Assembly (NCBI RefSeq): GCF_035621455.1 | Contig: NZ_CP141822.1 | Coordinates: 2,108,001 to 2,172,000, forward strand | Direction: 5' to 3' | DNA length: 64,000 nucleotides | From: Vibrio natriegens NBRC 15636 = ATCC 14048 = DSM 759 | Lineage (GTDB): Bacteria; Pseudomonadota; Gammaproteobacteria; Enterobacterales; Vibrionaceae | Shown here: piece by piece, positions 38,801-46,239 of the stretch | How positions within the stretch are numbered: position 1 is the first letter of the stretch | How the letters are laid out: each line of letters opens with the position of its first letter | Notes under the pieces: model-generated | Databases searched by the model: none | What the model was told of the DNA's origin: nothing | The model's input: only the letters and a program-made list of their open reading frames with translations | Position numbers and translations under genes: made by a program

Positions 38801-38815
38801 TGATAATAATTATCG
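38801..38815. promoter_or_regulatory. Fur box
   Basis: TGATAATAATTATCG contains the perfect palindrome GATAAT-A-ATTATC, the core Fur recognition pattern. It lies 40 bases before the start of the following small gene, in promoter position. Confidence 0.75.
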
Positions 38816-38855
38816 TTTAGATTTAAGTCCAACTTCGATATGTGGGATAACGATA

Positions 38856-39290
38856 ATGATCAGCGAATGGGAAAAACACACACTTCTGGCCGATACCGCC
38901 CTTCAATTAGATGACCCTATACGTAGTATTCTTCATTATCAACAGGCGCTTAGGTTAAGTGAAGACATCAGTGAATGTGTGGAGATTGAAGCTGACGAAC
39001 GCCTGTTAATCTCAGTTATTTCCTGTCATAACCTAGCACAATTCTGGCGCTGGGCAGGTGACACAGAATATGAGCTCCGATACCTTCAACTGGCGTCTGA
39101 AAGAGTCCTGACTCTCATTCCTCAATGCCCAAATAAGGACTGCGCAAGCTTTATGGAATCCATTGGTTGCTGCACAAAAGCACTGATTGATTTTATGAAA
39201 CGTCATCCTAACCCTGTGATTGCTAAACAAGTTGAAAAAATCGACACCGCCACTAACTGTGAAATCATCGCCAAGTTTCGCCTGAACTAG
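38856..39290 (+). CDS. Small helical protein, possibly DUF2753, behind a Fur box
   Basis: This 144-residue cytoplasmic protein has no signal peptide or membrane helix. The first half reads like tetratricopeptide helices (LLADTALQLDDPIRSILHYQQALRLSED). Six cysteines are spread over the middle and end (SCHNLAQFW, CPNKDC, CCTKALIDF, NCEII), a high number that could bind metal. It resembles the Vibrio DUF2753 group as I remember it, but I am not certain. The Fur-type palindrome directly upstream points to iron-repressed expression. The gene is single, convergent with motY, and no function is known to me. Confidence 0.6.
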   Translation: MISEWEKHTLLADTALQLDDPIRSILHYQQALRLSEDISECVEIEADERLLISVISCHNLAQFWRWAGDTEYELRYLQLASERVLTLIPQCPNKDCASFMESIGCCTKALIDFMKRHPNPVIAKQVEKIDTATNCEIIAKFRLN

Positions 39291-39369
39291 AGGAAACGGC
39301 TCAAGTCCGTTTTAATACTAGGTTCTATCAAATCACTCTCACCATCGGCAATCTGAAGTGACGCGAACA

Positions 39370-40251
39370 CTAGACTTGTGTTCGCCCCAAAGAAATCACA
39401 ACGCGGCGGTTTTTATCTTTACCAATTGGCGAGCCATTGTCAGCGATTGGTCGACGCTTACCATAGCCTTGCACCTGAATACGATCTTCTGGTAGACCTA
39501 AGGATTTGAAATAGTTTCGTAGCGATTCTGCACGTCTTTCCGATAAATCCTGGCTGGCACTTTTGCCATCGGTCGAGTCGGTATAAGTGGCGACCAGCAC
39601 TAAATCAATGTCTTGATTATGGCGGACATAATCCGCTATTTGCGACAATCGCTTTTTAGATGCTTTGGTCAGTTGATCGCCCAGACGTTGGTAATGCAAA
39701 ATCGTAAACGCAATATCTTCAAAACTGTACTTCAATAAATTGGCAATACAATCGCTGAAGGCATCATATTTACTTTGAAACAGCACCGATGACAGTGCGA
39801 CTTCGATTCTTTGATCACCACTTTGCCAGTCCTGATAACTAAAGGTTGGATAACGGCCTTTCTCTAGTTCAGACAAAATACCCCACGCTGTTTGACCACC
39901 CACGTAGCCGTCAAACTGCTTGAAGAATTTTAGGTTAGTAATGCGATCCGCATGCTCACCCGGACGCCATGGTGGAGGCATCGATATCAGGCTCACACTA
40001 CGAGTCTCCCCCATTGGGCGACGCATCTTTAACTCGAAGTCTAAATTGATCTTTTTACTCGCATGTGACGAAAATACCGCGTCACCGAAACTTGGGATGG
40101 GATGTACAAGTTGACATTCGAGTGGTGTGTTAACAATCATCTCCCATTGAGACTGCTGCGGCGTTGCGACATAGCGCTTGCTCAACTCCGCGTGACTGCT
40201 AGCGCTAAACAATGAAAACATAACACCACTGGTTATCAGCCATTTATTCAT
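39370..40251 (-). CDS. motY: Sodium-driven flagellar motor T-ring protein MotY
   Basis: MotY is part of the periplasmic T ring that holds the PomAB stator around the polar flagellar motor. The 293 residues begin with a signal peptide ([21 protein letters not shown]), then a MotY-specific N-domain, and an OmpA-like peptidoglycan-binding domain at about 170-290 ([34 protein letters not shown], with KNRRVVISL at the end). The length matches known Vibrio MotY, and the divergent rnt neighbour is the known arrangement in Vibrio. Confidence 0.95.
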   Translation of the reverse strand: MNKWLITSGVMFSLFSASSHAELSKRYVATPQQSQWEMIVNTPLECQLVHPIPSFGDAVFSSHASKKINLDFELKMRRPMGETRSVSLISMPPPWRPGEHADRITNLKFFKQFDGYVGGQTAWGILSELEKGRYPTFSYQDWQSGDQRIEVALSSVLFQSKYDAFSDCIANLLKYSFEDIAFTILHYQRLGDQLTKASKKRLSQIADYVRHNQDIDLVLVATYTDSTDGKSASQDLSERRAESLRNYFKSLGLPEDRIQVQGYGKRRPIADNGSPIGKDKNRRVVISLGRTQV

Positions 40252-40569
40252 CTGCGATCATTCTCTTAAATGGCAGTCTTTTGCCGCCAATCTGCATCAA
40301 TTCAAAAACAATCATTTCTAATGCAATAATCCCGCCAATAACTAAACCAACCCTGTTTTATACCTGCTAGCAATCAATATTTGCGGTCAGATTAATGGAC
40401 GGCGACAAAAATAAAAGTAGCGTTTCAGTGGTTGTTACCTGCGGATTTCGCACCACTGTGACGAATTGAGTATCTAAAAAGCAGAATTGTATTTTTATCT
40501 GATATTGCGGTTTTTCTCATCGTAAGAATCTGTAATAATGCCGCCTTCGTCACACAAAAATAAGCCAAC
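40252..40569. other. Divergent promoter region motY/rnt
   Basis: A 318-base gap. It contains a 7-bp inverted repeat CAGTGGT/ACCACTG (40426-40458). I could not find a clean sigma-28 or sigma-54 flagellar promoter for motY. Confidence 0.4.
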
Positions 40570-41220
40570 ATGACAATAGAAAATGAAGCTCTAACCCTGA
40601 AAAAGCGTTTTCGTGGTTATTTCCCTGTGGTAGTTGACGTTGAGACCGCGGGTTTCAATGCTCAAACTGATGCACTTTTAGAAATATGCGCCGTTACCCT
40701 TCGCATGGATGAAGACGGTGTCCTGCATCCAGCCTCTACCATTCATTTTCATGTTGAGCCGTTTGAAGGTGCGAACTTGGAGAAAGAAGCGTTAGAATTC
40801 AATGGCATTCGTGACCCTTTTAGCCCACTACGTGGCGCGGTTTCTGAACAAGAAGCACTAAAAGAAATTTATAAGCTCATCCGTAAAGAGCAAAAAGCCG
40901 CAGACTGTTCACGAGCAATCATGGTTGCGCATAATGCCGCTTTCGACCTAGGTTTTGTTAACGCAGCGAACGAACGTTGCAAACTAAAACGAGTCCCTTT
41001 CCATCCGTTTGCCACTTTTGACACAGCTGCACTAAGTGGCCTTGCTTACGGCCAAACCGTTCTTGCTAAAGCATGTAAAACGGCGGGTATGGAATTCGAC
41101 AATCGTGAAGCGCATTCGGCACTTTACGATACACAAAAAACTGCAGAGTTATTCTGTGGCATTGTTAACAAATGGAAGGCCCTGGGTGGTTGGCCGCTTG
41201 TTGACGAAAATAATAAGTAA
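40570..41220 (+). CDS. rnt: Ribonuclease T
   Basis: RNase T is a DEDD-family 3'-5' exoribonuclease that trims tRNA and other stable RNA ends. The 216 residues include Exo [20 protein letters not shown], Exo [18 protein letters not shown], and Exo III with the catalytic His region [17 protein letters not shown]. The N-terminal basic stretch KKRFRGYFP is typical. An antiporter gene follows at 21 bases and may share the transcript. Confidence 0.96.
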   Translation: MTIENEALTLKKRFRGYFPVVVDVETAGFNAQTDALLEICAVTLRMDEDGVLHPASTIHFHVEPFEGANLEKEALEFNGIRDPFSPLRGAVSEQEALKEIYKLIRKEQKAADCSRAIMVAHNAAFDLGFVNAANERCKLKRVPFHPFATFDTAALSGLAYGQTVLAKACKTAGMEFDNREAHSALYDTQKTAELFCGIVNKWKALGGWPLVDENNK

Positions 41221-41241
41221 ACACAATATATTGGAAAAAGT

Positions 41242-42567
41242 ATGAATCCTGTCGTTATTTCTGTTTGCGTCATGCTCGTGTTAGCGTTGATGCGGGTAAA
41301 CGTGGTGGTTGCCCTCACGTTCAGTGCCATTGTCGGTGGTCTTGTCGCTGGCATGAGCCTAGGCGATACCGTTGCTGCTTTTGAAAGCGGTCTCGGTGGC
41401 GGTGCAACTATTGCTTTAAGCTACGCGATGCTCGGTACATTTGCCGTTGCAATCTCTAAGTCTGGTATTACTGATCTATTAGCTAAAGATGTGATTAAAC
41501 GCATCAATGGTAAAGAAAGTTCTGCATCAACGACCGGTTTAAAATACGCGGTATTGGTAGCATTGATCTTAGTTACCATGTCTTCTCAGAACGTGATTCC
41601 TGTCCATATCGCCTTTATTCCAATTTTGATTCCACCTCTTTTGGGCGTATTTGCGAAGCTTAAATTGGATCGCCGTCTGATTGCCTGTGTTCTGACTTTT
41701 GGCCTAATCACGCCATACATGGTATTACCTGTAGGTTTTGGTGGCATCTTCTTAAACAACATCCTATTAAAGAACTTACATGACAACGGCCTAGAAAACG
41801 TTGTGGCAAGCCAAGTTCCAACGGCGATGTTGCTTCCTGGTGCAGGTATGATTTTTGGCTTATTGATCGCGATTTTTGTCAGCTACCGTAAGCCTCGTAT
41901 CTATGAAGAAACCGAGTTGACCGTTGTCCATGAAACAAATCATGTGATCAATAAGCAACACATCCTTGTCGCTGCGATCGGCATTGTTGCTGCGTTGAGT
42001 GTTCAGTTATACACGGGTTCAATGATCATTGGTGCACTGGCTGGTTTCATGGTCTTTACTTTTGGTGGTGTGATTGCGTGGAAAGAAACGCACGACGTAT
42101 TCACTAAAGGCGTTCACATGATGGCTATGATTGGCTTTATCATGATCGCTGCAGCAGGTTTTGCCGCAGTAATGAAGCAAACTGGTGGCGTAGAAACCTT
42201 GGTTCAATCGCTTTCTACAAGTATCGGCGATAACAAACCACTGGCTGCATTGCTGATGCTGGTTGTGGGCTTGCTGGTAACTATGGGTATTGGCTCTTCG
42301 TTCTCAACGATCCCAATTATTGCGACCATTTATGTACCACTTTCATTAGCGTTTGGCTTCTCACCGATGGCAACAATTGCGCTAGTTGGTACCGCAGCAG
42401 CACTCGGTGACGCAGGTTCTCCAGCTTCTGACTCAACATTAGGTCCAACATCGGGTCTGAATGCCGATGGCCAACATGAGCACATTTGGGAAACCGTAGT
42501 ACCAACATTTATCCACTACAATATCCCACTGATCATCTTCGGTTGGATTGCTGCAATGGTGCTTTAG
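41242..42567 (+). CDS. Putative Na+/H+ antiporter family transporter (YuiF-like)
   Basis: This 441-residue inner-membrane protein has about 11-12 helices and belongs to the Na+/H+ antiporter (NhaC/ArsB-like) superfamily. Markers are [34 protein letters not shown] at the N-terminus, [21 protein letters not shown] in the middle, and [28 protein letters not shown] near the end. Related proteins are annotated as sodium/proton antiporters or amino-acid transporters, so the substrate is unsure. It lies 21 bases after rnt and ends at a strong terminator. Confidence 0.8.
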   Translation: MNPVVISVCVMLVLALMRVNVVVALTFSAIVGGLVAGMSLGDTVAAFESGLGGGATIALSYAMLGTFAVAISKSGITDLLAKDVIKRINGKESSASTTGLKYAVLVALILVTMSSQNVIPVHIAFIPILIPPLLGVFAKLKLDRRLIACVLTFGLITPYMVLPVGFGGIFLNNILLKNLHDNGLENVVASQVPTAMLLPGAGMIFGLLIAIFVSYRKPRIYEETELTVVHETNHVINKQHILVAAIGIVAALSVQLYTGSMIIGALAGFMVFTFGGVIAWKETHDVFTKGVHMMAMIGFIMIAAAGFAAVMKQTGGVETLVQSLSTSIGDNKPLAALLMLVVGLLVTMGIGSSFSTIPIIATIYVPLSLAFGFSPMATIALVGTAAALGDAGSPASDSTLGPTSGLNADGQHEHIWETVVPTFIHYNIPLIIFGWIAAMVL

Positions 42568-42608
42568 TATCCGTTCTTTAATAGAATCCGTTGATACACT
42601 TAGTTACG

Positions 42609-42636
42609 AAAAAGCCGCTCAATGAGCGGCTTTTTC
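42609..42636. terminator. Terminator after the antiporter gene
   Basis: AAAAAGCCGCTC/GAGCGGCTTTTT with a tiny loop between convergent genes; T runs on both strands. Confidence 0.92.
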
Positions 42637-42652
42637 TTATCTAAAATCTACA

Positions 42653-43282
42653 TTACTGTGCAGGCATATTATCGATGATGCGTTCACGAATTAGCTTTAG
42701 CGTTGTTTCCGTCGACAAATAATCAACTTCAATCGGGAAATAGGCATCGTTGATTTGCAGAACCAAACTCGGATAAGAGTTCACCCCAAGGCTTCTGGCT
42801 AAACTCAGTTGGTCTTGGAATACGCCCTCTAGCAGGGTGCCATCCATATCGTTTTTGAACTGCTGGACATTCAAGCCAATCTCTTTTGCTAGCTGTAAAT
42901 GCGTCGCTTCTTCATGAGGTGGTAACGCTCGCAGATAATAAGCATGCTGAATCGCTTCCAACATCTGTTCATAGCTGTCCTGAAAACCCGCAGCAATCAC
43001 AGCTCGGCAAGACTGGTAAGTACTTCTTACTGGCGTACACAATTTCCAAAAGTCGTAGTTGAACTTAGTTCCTAACTGACGCTCAATCTGCTGCCAAATC
43101 CCTTCGAGCTTTTGTTGCATCTCTGGTGGCATTGGTAAATTTGTATCTGGTGCAAGCCCACCCACCACATACTCAAATTGAATCACACCCGGCAGTTGCT
43201 GCTTCAGTTTATCGATGGTTGGTTTGTATCCCCAACACCAACTGCACATAGGATCATGCACGTAGTAAAGCTTTATGTTCAT
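42653..43282 (-). CDS. DsbA-family (FrnE-like) oxidoreductase
   Basis: This 209-residue thioredoxin-fold protein has the active site CSWCWGY at residues 13-16 (MNIKLYYVHDPMCSWCWG), so the redox cysteine pair is present. An inserted helical domain at about 60-150 is typical of DsbA/FrnE-like proteins, and the cis-proline appears in NSYPSLVLQI. There is no signal peptide, so it should act in the cytoplasm. It is downstream of grxD on the same strand, but a terminator separates them. The substrate is unknown. Confidence 0.86.
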   Translation of the reverse strand: MNIKLYYVHDPMCSWCWGYKPTIDKLKQQLPGVIQFEYVVGGLAPDTNLPMPPEMQQKLEGIWQQIERQLGTKFNYDFWKLCTPVRSTYQSCRAVIAAGFQDSYEQMLEAIQHAYYLRALPPHEEATHLQLAKEIGLNVQQFKNDMDGTLLEGVFQDQLSLARSLGVNSYPSLVLQINDAYFPIEVDYLSTETTLKLIRERIIDNMPAQ

Positions 43283-43292
43283 TCCACTACCT

Positions 43293-43323
43293 TAAAAAAG
43301 AAAAAAGGAGCCAGTGCGGCTCC
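43293..43323 (-). terminator. Terminator after grxD
   Basis: On the minus strand GGAGCC-GCACT-GGCTCC is followed by TTTTTTCTTTTTT. Confidence 0.9.
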
Positions 43324-43358
43324 CTCGTATTCTATCGCTAAATGTGAGTATTTACGAA

Positions 43359-43709
43359 TTACTCAGCTTCACCTTCAGCGCGTGCTGCAGCTTCTTTGAT
43401 TAGCGGCTGAAGTTCACCCTTCTGGAACATTTCCAGGATGATGTCACAACCACCAATTAGCTCGCCTTCAATCCACAGTTGTGGGAACGTTGGCCATTGC
43501 GCGTATTTTGGTAACTCAGCACGGATGTCTGGGTTTTGTAGAATGTCTACGTAAGCGAACTTCTCACCACATGCCATTAGTGCTTGTGACGCTTGAGAAG
43601 AGAAACCACAGCTTGGCAGTTTCGGTGATCCTTTCATGTACAGCAGGATAGAGTTTTCTGAAATCTGCTGTTTGATTTTGTCGATAGTTTCCATCGCTTC
43701 CTCATTCAT
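43359..43709 (-). CDS. grxD: Monothiol glutaredoxin Grx4
   Basis: GrxD is a monothiol glutaredoxin involved in iron-sulfur cluster carriage. The 116 residues carry the CGFS active site (KLPSCGFSSQASQAL) and the glutathione-binding block WPTFPQLWIEGELIGGCDI. It is divergent from sodB, an order also seen in V. cholerae. An acidic tail (RAEGEAE) extends the family core a little. Confidence 0.96.
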   Translation of the reverse strand: MNEEAMETIDKIKQQISENSILLYMKGSPKLPSCGFSSQASQALMACGEKFAYVDILQNPDIRAELPKYAQWPTFPQLWIEGELIGGCDIILEMFQKGELQPLIKEAAARAEGEAE

Positions 43710-43977
43710 AGGTTTTAACTTTGTTTATCTGCCACATTCTACTCAATAACGGCAGAATAAAAACCATATAATTGATATGGTTTAAACTAAGCTTGTTTGA
43801 TGACGCAAGATTCATCACTTCGTCACAGCTAACATCTTAAAATATTTTCATATCGGGGTTTTAATAAAGTAAAAACTTGCTAAAATACCTAGCAAGTCAG
43901 TCGTATCGACTCAGAACGAATAAAAACACTGGAAGCAATCGAAAGGTTACCCTTTCATATCAATGGAGAATCGAGTA
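43710..43977. other. Divergent control region grxD/sodB
   Basis: A 268-base gap. It contains an 8-bp inverted repeat ACTTGCTA-AAATACC-TAGCAAGT (43875-43897), about 80 bases before sodB. This could be an operator or the 5' hairpin of the sodB leader. No Fur box was seen. Confidence 0.45.
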
Positions 43978-44562
43978 ATGGCATTTGAACTACCAGCTCT
44001 TCCTTACGCGAAAGACGCACTAGAACCACACATCTCAGCAGAGACTCTAGATTACCACCACGGTAAGCACCACAACACTTACGTAGTTAAGTTAAACGGT
44101 CTTATTCCTGGTACTGAGTTCGAAGGCAAAACTCTAGAAGAGATCATCAAGACTTCTACTGGTGGCGTATTCAACAACGCTGCTCAAATCTGGAACCACA
44201 CGTTCTACTGGCACTGTCTAGCTCCAAACGCGGGCGGCGAGCCAACTGGCGCAGTTGCTGATGCAATCAACGCAGCATTCGGTTCTTTCGAAGAATTCAA
44301 AGCGAAGTTCACTGATGCAGCAATCAACAACTTCGGTTCTTCATGGACTTGGCTAGTTAAGAAGGCTGACGGTTCTCTAGACATCGTTAACACTTCTAAC
44401 GCAGCAACTCCTCTAACAGAAGAAGGTGTAACTCCACTTCTAACTGTTGACCTATGGGAACACGCGTACTACATCGATTACCGCAACGTACGTCCTGATT
44501 ACATGAATGGCTTCTGGGCTCTTGTAAACTGGGATTTCGTAGCAGAGAACCTAGCGAAGTAA
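43978..44562 (+). CDS. sodB: Iron superoxide dismutase
   Basis: SodB dismutes superoxide in the cytoplasm. I use the ATG at 43978 (194 residues, [20 protein letters not shown]), the family start, rather than the frame-opening ATG 15 bases earlier. Ligands: H27 in [14 protein letters not shown]74 in WNHTFYW, and D/H in [13 protein letters not shown]. Residues around them ([27 protein letters not shown]) fit the iron form. Codon use is highly optimised. A terminator follows. Confidence 0.97.
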   Translation: MAFELPALPYAKDALEPHISAETLDYHHGKHHNTYVVKLNGLIPGTEFEGKTLEEIIKTSTGGVFNNAAQIWNHTFYWHCLAPNAGGEPTGAVADAINAAFGSFEEFKAKFTDAAINNFGSSWTWLVKKADGSLDIVNTSNAATPLTEEGVTPLLTVDLWEHAYYIDYRNVRPDYMNGFWALVNWDFVAENLAK

Positions 44563-44597
44563 TTTACTTCCCCCTAGTTCAATTTAGTCTTATTCAA

Positions 44598-44627
44598 AAG
44601 CTCGCTAATACAGCGGGCTTTTTTATT
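44598..44627 (+). terminator. Terminator after sodB
   Basis: AAGCTCGCT/AGCGGGCTT (one G-T) with a 5-base loop and a TTTTATT tail. Confidence 0.85.
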
Positions 44628-44716
44628 ACAGCCCCCTTCAATACCCTCTTAGTGCTTTCTTTTTTCTAAAGTTCTTCTGATTCATGCCGCTATAAAAGCA
44701 TCTTACGAGGAGCACC

Positions 44717-45220
44717 ATGCAAATTCATACTTTAGACAAAGCAGCAATTATCAACGAACTACAATTCGGTTATGGTATTAATAGCGCCGTACACGAAGGT
44801 CGTCGTGCCGATTTTGCTTTGATTCTATCGATGTTTTCTAACGATGTACGCGATGTGGTTCCTGTAGAAGAAGTCAGCGAAGTAAAAGCAAGTGACGAAG
44901 TTCTACGCCAGCAATTTGGCCTTTCTCAACCACAAAGTTTGCGTTCAGACAGCAGCAGTTATGAACTCGCTGCAGAACAAGCGAAACAGTTTCATAATGC
45001 AGGCTTACCTTCCGCAAAGCTTAGCCACTACCTCAAGCCAGATGCGCTAACTTATATGCCCCAAGACACGTTTAACCTTCCAGAAGAGGTCTACCATAAC
45101 CTATCAGGCCATGAACGACGTCGTTTAGGTACGAGAAATCAGACTCTTATTGCTGATGCCGGGCTATATAACCAACTGGTTACCGCTCAGCGCCAATACC
45201 AAATTCAAACTCGGGCTTAG
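44717..45220 (+). CDS. VC2046/SO_2500 family protein
   Basis: This 167-residue protein is cytoplasmic, without signal or membrane segments. It matches what I know as the VC2046/SO_2500 family, found beside sodB in Vibrio. Conserved-looking stretches are INELQFGYGINSAVHEGRRADFALILSMFSNDVRD near the start and LPEEVYHNLSGHERRRLG near the end. Its function is not known. A good ribosome binding site (GAGGAG) lies seven bases before the ATG. An SDR-like gene follows after 182 bases. Confidence 0.75.
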   Translation: MQIHTLDKAAIINELQFGYGINSAVHEGRRADFALILSMFSNDVRDVVPVEEVSEVKASDEVLRQQFGLSQPQSLRSDSSSYELAAEQAKQFHNAGLPSAKLSHYLKPDALTYMPQDTFNLPEEVYHNLSGHERRRLGTRNQTLIADAGLYNQLVTAQRQYQIQTRA

Positions 45221-45402
45221 TATTCAACTTTTCACTACCTGATTACACTTGTAACACATACGAAATGTGACGACTTACTAATTCCCACACAATAGTCTTC
45301 CCCCAAAAGCGTTAGTTTGAAGCTTTTCACACTGAGCCGTTTGAAATTAATCCATGCTGTCAGCACAAACCACTGGTTTATACGGAGCTGTGTAGGTGTT
45401 AT

Positions 45403-46086
45403 ATGGATATCAAAGAATCAATTATACTCGTCACATCAGCAGGTTCAGTCATTGGCAGAACATGCTCTAGCCACTTTGCCCACCTCGGCGCCACGTTGAT
45501 TCTATGTGATCAAAATGCCGACTCGCTTAAGGAAAGTTACGAGCAAATTAGCGCGTTTACCAATAAGGTTTTCGCCATGCACGTATGCAGTGACGACACA
45601 ACTTCGATCAACTTGTTATTTGACCAAATAGAATCCGAACTTGGCGCAACACCAGATGTGGTGGTCAATTGCTGGACCAGCTCCCCAATGCCGAGCTTAA
45701 TGGCGCCTGAGCCAATGAGTATATATATCGACCATCTATCTTCTGCTGCTCGTTTTCTTTATACCTATGGTCAGGTTTCCGCAGAACGTTTCCGTAGCCG
45801 GAATAAGAAAGGCGTGATTGTTAATGTGATTTCGCATGATAACCACGAAGATCTGACTGGCGTAGAAAGTTTAGCGGCGTTGGTATCTGGGTTCACTCAT
45901 AGCTGGGCAAAAGAGCTGACTCCTTTCAATATCAGAGTCGGTGGTGTAATCCCATCGGTCTCTCATACCAAAGAAGATTTAGACGCGATCCATTGGGCGG
46001 AGATTCAGGACGAGCTAGTACGTAACACTGAGTACATTGTCGCGAATGAGTACTTTAGCGGCAGAGTAGTATCTACCGAAGTCTAA
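45403..46086 (+). CDS. Degenerate short-chain dehydrogenase-like protein
   Basis: This 227-residue Rossmann-fold protein is of the SDR type but looks inactive. The cofactor loop is TSAGSVIGR (about 11-19), departing from TGxxxGxG in two places; a possible NNAG position reads VVNCWTSS. The catalytic Tyr-x3-Lys is missing: where YxxSK should follow VNVISHDNHEDLTG one finds VESLAALVSG. The later helix ALVSGFTHSWAKELTPFNIRVGGVIP keeps the fold. It may be a binding or regulatory pseudoenzyme. The upstream gene is on the same strand, 182 bases away. Confidence 0.78.
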   Translation: MDIKESIILVTSAGSVIGRTCSSHFAHLGATLILCDQNADSLKESYEQISAFTNKVFAMHVCSDDTTSINLLFDQIESELGATPDVVVNCWTSSPMPSLMAPEPMSIYIDHLSSAARFLYTYGQVSAERFRSRNKKGVIVNVISHDNHEDLTGVESLAALVSGFTHSWAKELTPFNIRVGGVIPSVSHTKEDLDAIHWAEIQDELVRNTEYIVANEYFSGRVVSTEV

Positions 46087-46152
46087 AAGAAGCATCTGTT
46101 TGATTCGTTCTCAATACGGGAATGCGCACCAAGGCTGAACAAAGAAGATAAA

Positions 46153-46184
46153 AAAAGCCCCAGTCATTCGACTGGGGCTTTTAA
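46153..46184. terminator. Bidirectional terminator between the SDR-like gene and adhE
   Basis: Perfect 13-bp stem AAAAGCCCCAGTC/GACTGGGGCTTTT with an ATTC loop between convergent genes. Confidence 0.92.
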
Positions 46185-46239
46185 CTTTTCCCGATTAAGG
46201 TTTCGTGCTAGCGAAAACCTTGTTCAAAACAACGCTTAC

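Noticed and set aside
40252..40420. Sigma-28 flagellar promoter before motY
   Set aside because: No convincing GCCGATAA-type -10 with a matching -35 was found on the minus strand.
45403..46086. SDR gene as a pseudogene
   Set aside because: The frame is intact and full length, so it is kept as a coding gene despite the missing catalytic residues.
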